Assembly (NCBI GenBank): GCA_023450085.1
Contig: JAEXHI010000019.1
Coordinates: 124,001 to 188,000, forward strand
From: Bacteroidota bacterium
GTDB lineage: Bacteria; Bacteroidota; Bacteroidia; Sphingobacteriales; Sphingobacteriaceae
Direction: 5' to 3'
Length of the DNA: 64,000 bases
Below, in pieces: positions 8,591-17,529 of the stretch (positions are counted from its first letter, which is position 1; the number at the start of each line of letters is the position of its first letter). The notes under the pieces are model-generated. The model ran no database searches, was not told where the DNA came from, and saw only the letters and a list, made by a program, of their open reading frames with translations. Position numbers and translations under genes: made by a program.

Positions 8591-9877
8591 ATGGGCAAAA
8601 AAATTTTAGTTTGGTTTAGAAATGACCTTCGCTTGCACGATAATGAAATGCTAGTTGAAGCAGTTTCCAAGGCTGATGAAATTTTACCCGTTTATATCTT
8701 TGACCCTCGTCATTTTGAACAAACCCACTATCATTCTTTTAAAACAGGTGCTACTAGGGCAAAATTCTTGATTGAAAGTGTATCGTCACTACAACAAGTA
8801 TTAAAGCAAATGGGCGGTAATCTTTTGGTGCTACAAGGACATCCAGAGGAAATAATCCCTACGCTGGTTGAAAACTATGAGCTAACCGAGGTTTATCACC
8901 ATAGAGAAGTAGCTAGCGAAGAAACTGCAGTAAGTGTGAAAGTTGAAGATGCACTTTGGAAGCTAAAAGTGAACCTTAAGCATTTTATTGGCCATACGCT
9001 TTACAACAAAGAAGATTTACCTTTTCCTATCAAGGATATTCCTGATGTTTTTACGCAGTTTAAAAAGAAAACAGAGCGTGATGCGGTGGTGAAGCCGTGT
9101 TTTACCACACCAACGGCCATTACTTTTGTGAATTTAGAAGACTGGGGCGAAATTCCTGAACTTGGTGCTTTGTTGCAAGACCCTGCTGCCGCCATGTTGA
9201 AAATCAAAACAGATTTTAAAGGTGGCGAACAGGAAGCCTTAGCTCATTTGCATGATTATTTACATGCGGGTGAAGGAATGGTGCTGGCAAATGCGTCGCT
9301 TAAAAAGCACGAAATTGTTTCTAAGCTTTCTGCTTGGTTGGCATTGGGTTGTCTCTCACCGCGTGAGGTATATTGGAAAATGAAAGAGGCCGAAGCGAAT
9401 TATGGGGTGAAGCCTTATTTTAACCAAATTGTGTTGGGCATACTGTGGAGAGATTACTATCGCTTCATGTTCAAAAAATACGGCAACACCTTCTTTAAGC
9501 CTCAAGGATTCAAAAATGACGGTTTTTCGTTACGCCTAGAAAATACAGCAGCACTGCAAAATTGGAAAGATGGACAAACTGGCCAGCCTTTGGTTGATGC
9601 CTGTATGCAAGAGCTAAATACCACGGGCTACATTAATCAAATAGCAAGACAATTAGTGGCTACTTATCTCGTTAAAGAACTAGGCCTAAATTGGGTGTTA
9701 GGAGCTGCTTATTTTGAGGAGCAACTGATAGACTATTGTCCTGCAAGTAATTGGGGAAATTGGGCAGCGGTAGCGGGTGTTGGAAACGACCAAAAATTAT
9801 CAAATAGCTTTGATTTTGAGAAGCTGTTGAAATTTTTAGACCCAAAAGGTACGTTCGCACAGGTCGTTCGAGCCTAA
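8591..9877 (+). CDS. DASH-type cryptochrome / deoxyribodipyrimidine photolyase
   Basis: An FAD-containing photolyase-family protein that repairs pyrimidine dimers (ssDNA for DASH types) or senses blue light. The N-terminal antenna domain starts KKILVWFRNDLRLHDNE. A DASH-like linker follows (GHTLYNKEDLPFPIKDIPDVFTQF). The C-terminal FAD domain has LGCLSPREVYW, ILWRDYYRFM and NWGNWAAVAGVGND, the last being a DASH signature. An ATG at 8579 would add four residues, but the -7 element at 8570-8577 nearly abuts it, so 8591 is preferred (428 residues). It is monocistronic. DASH versus classical class I rests on motif resemblance. Confidence 0.88.
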   Translation: MGKKILVWFRNDLRLHDNEMLVEAVSKADEILPVYIFDPRHFEQTHYHSFKTGATRAKFLIESVSSLQQVLKQMGGNLLVLQGHPEEIIPTLVENYELTEVYHHREVASEETAVSVKVEDALWKLKVNLKHFIGHTLYNKEDLPFPIKDIPDVFTQFKKKTERDAVVKPCFTTPTAITFVNLEDWGEIPELGALLQDPAAAMLKIKTDFKGGEQEALAHLHDYLHAGEGMVLANASLKKHEIVSKLSAWLALGCLSPREVYWKMKEAEANYGVKPYFNQIVLGILWRDYYRFMFKKYGNTFFKPQGFKNDGFSLRLENTAALQNWKDGQTGQPLVDACMQELNTTGYINQIARQLVATYLVKELGLNWVLGAAYFEEQLIDYCPASNWGNWAAVAGVGNDQKLSNSFDFEKLLKFLDPKGTFAQVVRA

Positions 9878-9954
9878 AAAACCGTCTATATTTTAGTTAC
9901 ACTTTTTAAATTTATTTAAATGTGATTTTATTGCCTTTTCTAAAGGTAAAATCC

Positions 9955-9962
9955 TAATTTTG
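9955..9962 (+). promoter_or_regulatory. Bacteroidota promoter for sucA
   Basis: TAATTTTG at 9955-9962 matches TAnnTTTG perfectly. A TTG at 9931-9933 sits 21 bases upstream as a plausible -33 element. The leader to ATG 9993 is about 25 bases. Confidence 0.6.
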
Positions 9963-9992
9963 CAATACTTATCGTAATAGTTAAAAACACCA

Positions 9993-12788
9993 ATGGATAA
10001 TTTATCTTATCTCAACGGCACCAACGCCGAATATGTAGAATCCCTATACCAGAGTTATAAAGAAGACCCTAGTTCTGTAGAGTTTGGATGGCAGAAGTTT
10101 TTTGAAGGTTTTGATTTCGGAAGAGGCGCAGATGCTGCCAATGTAAGTGGAGGAGAAGCTCCTGAGCATTTCTTGAAAGAAATTAACGTTTTGAACTTGA
10201 TTAATGGTTACCGTCAACGTGGCCACTTGTTCACCAAAACCAATCCAGTTAGAGAACGTCGTAAACACCTACCGACTTTAAATATTGAAAATTTTGGCTT
10301 AAGCACTACCGATTTAGAAACGGTTTTTAATTCAAGTGTAGAGTTGGGCATTGGTCCAGCAAAGCTGAAAGATATTGTTGCCTTTTTAGAGCAAACTTAC
10401 TGCGGTCCTATTGGTGTAGAGTACAAATATGTACGTACTCCGGAAGTATTGCAATGGTTAGAGAGCAAAATGGAGAGCGAACGCAATACTCCAAAACTAT
10501 CTAACGATGAGAAAATGAGAGTAGTTAAAAAGTTGAACGAAGCAGTTGTTTTCGAAAACTTTTTAGGTACTAAGTTCTTGGGCCAAAAGCGTTTCTCGCT
10601 TGAGGGTGCCGAGGCATTAATTCCAGCATTAGATGCCGTAATTGAAAAAGGTGCTGATTTAGGTATTGAAGAATTTGTATTAGGTATGGCTCACCGCGGT
10701 CGTTTGAACGTGTTGGCCAATATCATGCAAAAAAGCTATAAAGATATTTTTACTGAGTTTGAAGGAAGAAGCTACAATCCAGAAACTCCTTTTGGTGGCG
10801 ACGTAAAATATCACTTGGGTTACTCAACAGATGTAACTACTAATAAAGGTAAAAACGTACACTTAAGCCTTTGCCCAAATCCATCACACTTAGAAACGGT
10901 AGATGGTATCGTGGAAGGAATGAGCCGTTCTAAAATCGACTTTAAATACAATGGCGATAATGGTCGTTTAGCACCAATATTGATTCATGGCGATGCTTCT
11001 GTAGCAGGTCAAGGAATTGTGTATGAAGTGATTCAGATGGCTGGTTTAGATGGTTACAAAACTGGTGGTACTATTCACTTAGTGATTAACAACCAAATTG
11101 GTTTTACGACCAACTATAAAGACGCCCGTTCTAGTACTTACTGTACAGATATTGCAAAGGTAACTTTGTCGCCAGTTTTCCACGTTAATGGTGATGATGC
11201 TGAAGCATTGGTTTATGCCATTAACTTAGCGATGGAATATCGTCAAAAATATCGTAATGATGTATTCATCGATATTCTTTGCTACCGTAGATTTGGACAT
11301 AACGAGTCGGATGAGCCTAAATTCACTCAGCCGTTATTGTACAAAGCGATTGAAAAACACGATAACCCGTTGAAAATCTATGTTGCTGAATTGATTAAAG
11401 AAGGCAAACTAGATGAGGCTGGAGCTAAGGAAATGGAGAAAGAGTTTAAAGCTCATCTACAAACTTCATTAAACGAAGCGAAAGAATATAATGCCGCTTT
11501 AGCGGAAGTTAAATTTGGCGGTGCTTGGGCAGATATGCGTTTAGCTACCGAAAAAGATTTCGAGACTTCTCCAGAAACTGGCGTTAAAAAGAGTACTTTC
11601 TTAGAGGTTGCTAAAAGAATCAGCACCTTGCCAAAAGATAAAAAGTTCTTCAAAAAGATTGAGAAATTATTTGAAGAGCGTTTGAAAATGGCTACTGATA
11701 CCCACATTTTTGACTGGGCAATGGGCGAGCAGTTAGCTTACGGTACGATATTGGCCGAAGGTAAAAGAGTTCGTTTAAGCGGTCAGGATGTTAAACGTGG
11801 TACTTTCTCACATCGTCATGCGGTATTAACCCTTGAAGATTCGGAAGAGGAGTACACCCCGCTTTTAAATATTTCAGAGCAACAAGCTCCTTTTGATATC
11901 TATAACTCACACTTATCTGAATATGGTGTTTTAGGTTTCGAATATGGTTATGCCATGGCAAACCCTAATGCATTAACCATTTGGGAAGCACAATTTGGAG
12001 ACTTCTTTAACGGGGCACAAATTGTAATTGACCAATACATTGCTAGTGCCGAAACAAAATGGCAAAGAGCAAATGGTTTGGTAATGTTGTTGCCTCATGG
12101 TTACGAAGGACAAGGCCCTGAGCACTCTTCGGCACGTATTGAGCGTTTCTTAGAGTTGTGTGCAGAGTACAATATGCAAGTAACCAACTGTACTACGCCT
12201 GCAAACTTCTTCCACGCTTTGCGTCGTCAGTTTAAACGCGATTTCCGTAAGCCTTTGGTGAACTTTAGTCCAAAAAGCTTATTACGTCATCCACTTTGTG
12301 TGAGCCCATTAGAAGATTTTACTTCTGGAGGTTTTAAAGAAGTGATTGACGATGTAAACGTAAAACCTGCTGAAGTAAAACGTGTAGTTTTCTGTTCAGG
12401 TAAGATATACTACGATTTGTTGGATGCACAGAAAAATAACGCAAGCAAAGAAGTTGCTTTGGTTCGTGTAGAGCAGTTATATCCAACTCCAGTAGACCAA
12501 ATGGAAGCCATTGTTGCGAAATACAAAAACACTGAAGACGTACTTTGGGTACAAGAGGAACCAGAGAACCAAGGTGCTTGGCCGTATTTGTTGCGTAGAT
12601 TGAGAAAAACGTCGTTGAACAACATTGATGTAGTTTCTAGAAAAGAGAGCAGTAGCCCTGCAACTGGTTATATGAAACAACATACTAACCAACAGGCTTA
12701 TATTGTAGCTAAAACTTTCGATATTTCGATGGCAGCAGCGAAAGAGCCCGTTAAAAAAGCAGCGAAGAACGTTATTAAAGCAGATTAA
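9993..12788 (+). CDS. sucA: 2-oxoglutarate dehydrogenase E1 component
   Basis: The thiamine-diphosphate-dependent decarboxylase of the 2-oxoglutarate dehydrogenase complex in the TCA cycle. The 931-residue product is full length. The N-terminal E2-binding segment includes YVESLYQSYKEDPSSVEFGW. MAHRGRLNVLANI is at about residue 231. The ThDP/Mg site includes HGDASVAGQGIVYE (about 331-344). CYRRFGHNESDEP (about 429-441) and the C-terminal transketolase-like region (LLPHGYEGQGPEHSSARIER) are all present. The sucB gene follows after about 100 bases on the same strand. The E3 partner is probably lpdA at 27.2 kb, outside this cluster. Confidence 0.97.
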   Translation: MDNLSYLNGTNAEYVESLYQSYKEDPSSVEFGWQKFFEGFDFGRGADAANVSGGEAPEHFLKEINVLNLINGYRQRGHLFTKTNPVRERRKHLPTLNIENFGLSTTDLETVFNSSVELGIGPAKLKDIVAFLEQTYCGPIGVEYKYVRTPEVLQWLESKMESERNTPKLSNDEKMRVVKKLNEAVVFENFLGTKFLGQKRFSLEGAEALIPALDAVIEKGADLGIEEFVLGMAHRGRLNVLANIMQKSYKDIFTEFEGRSYNPETPFGGDVKYHLGYSTDVTTNKGKNVHLSLCPNPSHLETVDGIVEGMSRSKIDFKYNGDNGRLAPILIHGDASVAGQGIVYEVIQMAGLDGYKTGGTIHLVINNQIGFTTNYKDARSSTYCTDIAKVTLSPVFHVNGDDAEALVYAINLAMEYRQKYRNDVFIDILCYRRFGHNESDEPKFTQPLLYKAIEKHDNPLKIYVAELIKEGKLDEAGAKEMEKEFKAHLQTSLNEAKEYNAALAEVKFGGAWADMRLATEKDFETSPETGVKKSTFLEVAKRISTLPKDKKFFKKIEKLFEERLKMATDTHIFDWAMGEQLAYGTILAEGKRVRLSGQDVKRGTFSHRHAVLTLEDSEEEYTPLLNISEQQAPFDIYNSHLSEYGVLGFEYGYAMANPNALTIWEAQFGDFFNGAQIVIDQYIASAETKWQRANGLVMLLPHGYEGQGPEHSSARIERFLELCAEYNMQVTNCTTPANFFHALRRQFKRDFRKPLVNFSPKSLLRHPLCVSPLEDFTSGGFKEVIDDVNVKPAEVKRVVFCSGKIYYDLLDAQKNNASKEVALVRVEQLYPTPVDQMEAIVAKYKNTEDVLWVQEEPENQGAWPYLLRRLRKTSLNNIDVVSRKESSSPATGYMKQHTNQQAYIVAKTFDISMAAAKEPVKKAAKNVIKAD

Positions 12789-12887
12789 GAATTAGTAAAT
12801 AAAGACTAGCGTTAAGTGATTAGTGATAAGCGTTGAAAGAGGGCTTTTCGTTAATCGTCAAACGCCAAACAAAACATATAATTTAAT

Positions 12888-14120
12888 ATGAGTTTAGAAA
12901 TCAAAGTTCCGCCAGTAGGCGAATCGATTACCGAGGTAGTATTATCTCGTTGGGTTAAAAACGATGGTGATTTTGTAGAAATGGACGAAATTATTGCTGA
13001 GTTGGAATCAGACAAAGCAACTTTCGAACTTACTGCAGAGCAATCAGGAACTTTAAAGGTAGTAGCTAGCGAAGGCGATACCTTAGAAATCGGCGCAGTA
13101 GTTTGTACCATTGAGGAAGGTGGCGCAGCACCAGCTAAAGAGGCAAAAACAGAAGCTCCTAAGGCTGAAGCACCAGCAGCAGATAAAGCTGCGGCTCCAG
13201 TAGCTGAAAAATCTTCTAGCGAAAGCTATGCAACAGGTACTCCTTCACCTGCAGCAGCTAAAATTTTAGCTGAAAAAGGGGTTGATGCTGCTAGCGTAAA
13301 AGGTAGCGGTGTTGATGGAAGAATTACTAAAGATGATGCAAATAATGCACAGGCAGGTAAACCAGCTGCTAAAGCAGAGGCTCCAAAAGCTGCTCCTGCG
13401 GTTGCACCAGTTGCTGGTTCAAGAAATGAGCGTGCTGAAAAAATGTCGCCATTGCGTAAAACAGTAGCTAAACGTTTGGTAGCAGTTAAAAACGAAACGG
13501 CTATGTTGACTACTTTCAACGAGGTTAACATGAAGCCAATTATGGATTTACGTGCTAAATATAAAGACCAATTTAAAGAGAAACATGGTGTTGGCTTAGG
13601 CTTCATGAGTTTCTTCACTAAAGCGGTATGCGAGGCAGCTAAAGATTTCCCTGCGGTAAATGCTCGTATTGAAGGCGACCAGATTATCTACAATGATTTT
13701 GTGGATGTATCTATCGCGGTATCAGCACCTAAAGGTTTGGTAGTACCAATCATTAGAAATGCGGAGAGCATGAGCCTAGCTCAAATTGAGAAAACAGTAA
13801 TTGAGTTGGCTACTAAAGCTAGAGATAGCAAATTGACCATTGAAGAAATGACCGGTGGTACCTTTACCATTACCAATGGTGGTGTTTTTGGTTCAATGAT
13901 GTCAACTCCGATTATCAATGCCCCTCAATCTGCAATTTTAGGAATGCACAACATTATCGAGCGCCCAATTGCTGAAAATAAAGAAGTGGTAATCCGTCCG
14001 ATGATGTACATTGCTTTATCATACGACCACAGAATTATCGATGGACGTGAGTCTGTAGGTTTCTTGGTACGTGTTAAACAATTATTGGAAGACCCAGCTA
14101 GATTGTTGTTAGGCGTTTAA
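12888..14120 (+). CDS. sucB: Dihydrolipoyllysine-residue succinyltransferase (2-oxoglutarate dehydrogenase E2)
   Basis: The E2 core transfers the succinyl group to CoA. Domains in order: a lipoyl domain (about 2-77) with the lipoylated Lys43 in ELESDKATFEL; an Ala/Pro/Lys-rich linker; a peripheral-subunit-binding domain (about 118-152, TPSPAAAKILAEKGVDAASV); a second Ala/Pro linker; and the catalytic acyltransferase domain from about 180, with the active-site His381 in YDHRIIDGRESVGF. The GGTFTITNGGVFGS segment is typical of the succinyl branch. One lipoyl domain is normal for this type. It lies 99 bases after sucA and ends at a hairpin terminator. Confidence 0.96.
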   Translation: MSLEIKVPPVGESITEVVLSRWVKNDGDFVEMDEIIAELESDKATFELTAEQSGTLKVVASEGDTLEIGAVVCTIEEGGAAPAKEAKTEAPKAEAPAADKAAAPVAEKSSSESYATGTPSPAAAKILAEKGVDAASVKGSGVDGRITKDDANNAQAGKPAAKAEAPKAAPAVAPVAGSRNERAEKMSPLRKTVAKRLVAVKNETAMLTTFNEVNMKPIMDLRAKYKDQFKEKHGVGLGFMSFFTKAVCEAAKDFPAVNARIEGDQIIYNDFVDVSIAVSAPKGLVVPIIRNAESMSLAQIEKTVIELATKARDSKLTIEEMTGGTFTITNGGVFGSMMSTPIINAPQSAILGMHNIIERPIAENKEVVIRPMMYIALSYDHRIIDGRESVGFLVRVKQLLEDPARLLLGV

Positions 14121-14801
14121 TTACTCCGTCACTCTGAACTTGTTTCAGAGTCTACAATAAAACAGATGCTGATCCCGAATGTTCGGGACAGCATGACGAC
14201 ATCTCATATAAAGCCTTGTTCGTGAAAATGGACAAGGTTTTTTTATGTCATTAGCTAGCCACCTCGTCATTGCGAGGTACAGCCTGTGCCGACTTTTCGG
14301 GAAAGCAATCTTAAAGCGTATTATAATAAATATCGTGAATTGAGGTCAAGAAAATACTTTATATGCACTATAGTAAGACCTGTAGGTTCAATACATCAGC
14401 TTTTTACTCATATCACTGTTCTGTCGCTTCGCGGACAAACTTTTTTCCTATAGATGAAAAAAGTATGCAAAAAAATCCACGGCTGCGCCCTGTTCTGTTG
14501 AAGGAATAAGTAAGGGCTAAATTGTGCAACCCGAACAGGCCAAGGCCGATTTTAGTAAAATGAAAAGACTTTACTAGGGCTGGAGATAATGAAAAATTAC
14601 AAAATGCTTATACCGAACTCACATTAAATTATGTCTGTCAAATCAACAACAATAAATTCTTTATATCGCATTAGGATACCCAATCAAGTTGGGTATGACG
14701 ACCCGACTTAGAATGAGGCCTATAGCTTTGTCTACTTTCTGTTACTTTTTCCCCATTGTTCAGTTATTTTGATATTTTCGTTATCACACAATTAAAACCA
14801 A
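14121..14801. other. Gene-free spacer with terminator and several repeat fragments
   Basis: Nothing here looks like a live gene. Recognisable parts are: GTCACTCTGAACTTGTTTCAG and an extended palindrome around 14167-14194 (ATGCTG, then TCCCGAATGTTCGGGA, then CAGCAT); the sucB terminator; a half-copy of the CATTGCGAG hairpin family at about 14263-14312; and a region at about 14415-14500 with the inverted pair GGACAAACTTTTTTCC and ATGAAAAAAGTATGC around CTATAG. The last 100 bases are AT-rich and include the promoter of the DUF2490 gene, which could not be placed precisely. Confidence 0.5.
14213..14244 (+). terminator. Rho-independent terminator after sucB
   Basis: CCTTGTTC pairs with GGACAAGG (one T-G pair) around a short A-rich loop, and seven T follow. 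It lies about 95 bases after the sucB stop. Confidence 0.7.
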
Positions 14802-15536
14802 ATGAGAAAAATTATACTTGTCGCTTTATTTAGCGTTTTTAGCACGATGCTCTATGCACAAACCAATCAGCAGAATACGGGTTGGTTCATGTTTCTAAAC
14901 AGTACCAAGTTTAACGATAAATGGGGTATGCACTTTGATTTGCAATTACGTTCTGAAGATAACTGGGACAGACTTAGAAATTTGCTGGTAAGACCAGGGG
15001 TGACCTATTATATCAACAAAAACTCGAATGCTACTGTAGGTTATTTGTTTACGCAGACTTATTTGCCGCATTTGTATCCCGTTTTTGCACCAGGTACAAC
15101 ACCTTATGAGCCGAAATTTACCTTAACGGAACATCGCATTTGGCAACAATACATTTATAATCATCAACCTTGGAAAGGAGCAGCTTTAAGCCACAGATTT
15201 AGGTTGGAGCAACGTTTTATTGAGCGTCAAGCTGATGACTTGTTTTCTCAACGTTTCCGTTATTTCTTTAGGTTGGTACAACCCTTGCAAAAACAAGCAG
15301 GAGCTTTTGAAAAAGGAATGTTTGTAGCCTTACAAAATGAGTTTTTCCTAAACCTGCAAAATAAAGACGAATTAAATGGGAGTACTTTTGACCAGAATAG
15401 AGCTTATTTAGCGGTGGGTTATCGCGTTTCAAAAGCATTTGATATTGAAGCTGGGTATTTAAATCAAGCCATCAAAGGGGCGTCGGTGAATACACAGAAC
15501 AATGCGATCCAATTGGCACTTTATACGAGGTTTTAA
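14802..15536 (+). CDS. DUF2490 family outer-membrane protein
   Basis: A 244-residue exported protein. The signal peptide (residues 1-20, ending LYAQ) is followed by alternating polar/hydrophobic strands rich in aromatic residues, consistent with a small outer-membrane beta barrel. The opening TGWFMFLNSTKFNDKWGMHF, the LRNLLVRPGVTYYI strand and the terminal aromatic residue (LALYTRF) match the DUF2490 pattern. Function is unknown. It is followed by another barrel-like gene about 75 bases downstream on the same strand; cotranscription is possible. Confidence 0.8.
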   Translation: MRKIILVALFSVFSTMLYAQTNQQNTGWFMFLNSTKFNDKWGMHFDLQLRSEDNWDRLRNLLVRPGVTYYINKNSNATVGYLFTQTYLPHLYPVFAPGTTPYEPKFTLTEHRIWQQYIYNHQPWKGAALSHRFRLEQRFIERQADDLFSQRFRYFFRLVQPLQKQAGAFEKGMFVALQNEFFLNLQNKDELNGSTFDQNRAYLAVGYRVSKAFDIEAGYLNQAIKGASVNTQNNAIQLALYTRF

Positions 15537-15619
15537 GAATACGTCATTTAAATCACATTAAAGTAAAGTATGTATTAAAATAAAGGTGGTGGCAGAAATA
15601 TTTACCACCTTTGTTTTGT

Positions 15620-16498
15620 ATGAAAAACACATTTCTACTCGTCATTGCGCTGATCTTTGGTCGAAGATTGCATGCGCAGCAGCAAATTGAAAATAAACAA
15701 ATAGGTAAAAGTATTTTTAATAAGGAACTGTCAAGAGATTTTTCTCGAAAAGGTCAGTTTTATGTGCATTGGGGATGGAACTTTTCTTGGTACGACAAAA
15801 GTAACATTACGTTTCAAGGACCAGGATATGATTTTACCTTAAAGAATGTGACCGCAAAAGATAGACCTTCTAAATTAAGTTTGGATTATGTTAATCCGAT
15901 GGAATTAACCACGCCACAATTTGATTTCAGATTTGGATATTTTTTCAAAGATCATTATAGTATTTCTATTGGTTGGGATCATATGAAGTATGTAATGGAT
16001 GTTCCTCAGCAGGTAACAATCAATGGATATATCAGCCCTACTGTTTCTAATCCGGGGATCGCTACGGGAAAATATGCCGGGATTTATAATGATCAGCAAT
16101 TAGAGGTTAAAGGCGATATGTTAACGTTTGAACATACCGACGGCTTGAATTATGTAAGTGCAGAATTAGAACGTTATGACGATATATGGATAGCTAAAAA
16201 CAAACAACAGATGCTGACCATGGAAACTGGTGTGGGGGCAGGTTTTGTAATTCCCCGTTCTGATGTGCGATTTTTTGGGGTTGGCGAAAATAATTTTTGG
16301 AATTTTGCAGGCTATGGCGTGTCCGTAAAAGCAGGCTTGAAGTTCAATGTAACCAAGAAACTATATTTCCAGAATGTTACTAAGGCTGGCTATATTGATA
16401 TGGATAAAATACATACCACTGGTAGAAATGATATTGACGGGGCTAAGCAAACCATTCGTTTCTTAGAAAATTATACCGCAATTGGCTATCAATTCTAA
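15620..16498 (+). CDS. Putative outer-membrane beta-barrel protein of unknown function
   Basis: The product from ATG 15620 is 292 residues and starts with a signal peptide (MKNTFLLVIALIFGRRLHAQ). The rest is amphipathic strands: FYVHWGWNFSWYDKSNI, FDFRFGYFFKDHYSISIGWD and the C-terminal strand FLENYTAIGYQF ending in phenylalanine, as for barrel proteins inserted by BamA. I do not recognise a named family. An upstream TTG at 15611 is in frame but adds only three residues before the signal peptide. The gene ends just before a bidirectional terminator shared with the convergent head-GIN gene. Confidence 0.7.
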   Translation: MKNTFLLVIALIFGRRLHAQQQIENKQIGKSIFNKELSRDFSRKGQFYVHWGWNFSWYDKSNITFQGPGYDFTLKNVTAKDRPSKLSLDYVNPMELTTPQFDFRFGYFFKDHYSISIGWDHMKYVMDVPQQVTINGYISPTVSNPGIATGKYAGIYNDQQLEVKGDMLTFEHTDGLNYVSAELERYDDIWIAKNKQQMLTMETGVGAGFVIPRSDVRFFGVGENNFWNFAGYGVSVKAGLKFNVTKKLYFQNVTKAGYIDMDKIHTTGRNDIDGAKQTIRFLENYTAIGYQF

Positions 16499-16513
16499 TT
16501 ATAGTCGTAACAA

Positions 16514-16545
16514 AAAAAGGCCTTTAATTACTTAAAGGCCTTTTT
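16514..16545. terminator. Bidirectional terminator between convergent genes
   Basis: AAAAAGGCCTTTAA and TTAAAGGCCTTTTT form a perfect 14-base-pair stem around the loop TTAC. A runs on one side and T runs on the other let it work in both directions. It separates the barrel gene ending at 16498 from the gene ending at 16549. Confidence 0.85.
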
Positions 16546-16548
16546 CTG

Positions 16549-17295
16549 TTAAATTTTTCTAACTTTTCCAGAACCAATACTTGTTTGCTTAATCTCGGGA
16601 CTACCCATATAGTATACGCCTCCAGAGCCACTTATAAATGCACTGATTTCACCATCGGTACTTACAAAGGCAACGCCCGAACCACTGATACGAGCAGAAA
16701 GATTAGCTACTTTCAAAGCACCTTTTTTACTCAATACACCAGAGCCACTAATGTTTGCACTGGTTTCTCCAGCTTCACCTGTAATATTCAGTTTACCAGA
16801 ACCACTCACCATAGCTGTATATTCTTGTACATTGATGGTAGCGTTGATGGTACCAGAACCACTTACGGTAGTGGTTAATGAGTTGTGGGTGATGGTTCCT
16901 TTTACGGTAATCGACCCCTCGCCACTCATGGTTAAGGCTTTAATGGTTTTCGCATTTACATAGGCTGTTATTTTTTTATCCTTGTATTTGTGCGACCAGC
17001 TGGTCCAGCTTATTTGTGGGCGGATGGTTAGTGTATTACCTTTTACTTCGGCTACCAACGTAGAAATAGCATCTTCATCACCTTCAAATCTAATTCCTTC
17101 GGTAGCACCTAAGGTAACAATGACCTGTAAAGGACCACCTGCGGCCACGCCACTGAAATTTTTAACTTCAATGTCCCTAGTTTTCAATTTTGATTTTGAT
17201 ATGCCAATGTTAACGGGCAATTCTGATTGTACAGGATGCGCTGTAGCGATTACTGCAGCTAGCATAAAGCCAATGGAAATATATTTTTTGCTCAT
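16549..17295 (-). CDS. Head-GIN (DUF2807) putative auto-transporter adhesin
   Basis: A 248-residue exported protein with a signal peptide (about residues 1-24). The head-GIN domain follows from FSGVAAGGPLQVIVTLG, a conserved opening of DUF2807. The C-terminal half is a right-handed beta-helix-like series of about 20-residue turns, each ending in SGSG or SGEG (TTTVSGSGTINATI, TAMVSGSGKLNITG, SANISGSGVLSK, SARISGSGVAFV, SAFISGSGGVYY). The family is common in Bacteroidota and is thought to sit at the cell surface, but its role is unproven. It is monocistronic on this strand. Confidence 0.88.
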   Translation of the reverse strand: MSKKYISIGFMLAAVIATAHPVQSELPVNIGISKSKLKTRDIEVKNFSGVAAGGPLQVIVTLGATEGIRFEGDEDAISTLVAEVKGNTLTIRPQISWTSWSHKYKDKKITAYVNAKTIKALTMSGEGSITVKGTITHNSLTTTVSGSGTINATINVQEYTAMVSGSGKLNITGEAGETSANISGSGVLSKKGALKVANLSARISGSGVAFVSTDGEISAFISGSGGVYYMGSPEIKQTSIGSGKVRKI

Positions 17296-17409
17296 GGTTA
17301 GTTTTTGCTTTCTTAATAGACGCTATTTAATTTGAAAACGTTGCATCAATTAGAAACTCATTTCAGTATTAATATGCTAACGTAAATTTACAGTAGTTTC
17401 TTTTAAATT

Positions 17410-17529
17410 TTAGGGTTTTGCCCAAAATAAATTTGGGTTATTGGTTTTGTAGTTAGTAATAGTTACTCCTGTTTTTTCGTTGGTTGTTTCTTTCACCTGC
17501 GGACCTTGTTCTATACCATCTAAAGGCAG
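17410..17529 (-). other. Protein-like in-frame extension beyond the stop of the transglutaminase-like gene
   Basis: Directly after the TAA at 17530-17532, the same frame stays open for 39 codons and then meets TAA at 17410-17412. The translated tail starts LPLDGIEQGP and ends NPNLFWAKP. Its composition resembles a structured domain end rather than random intergenic sequence. It may be the original C terminus cut off by a one-base nonsense change (for example from GAA, CAA or AAA), or it may be reached by stop readthrough. Confidence 0.6.

Noticed and set aside
16585..17335. Plus-strand frames across the head-GIN gene
   Set aside because: They arise from the periodic SGSG-encoding sequence on the other strand and have no independent evidence.
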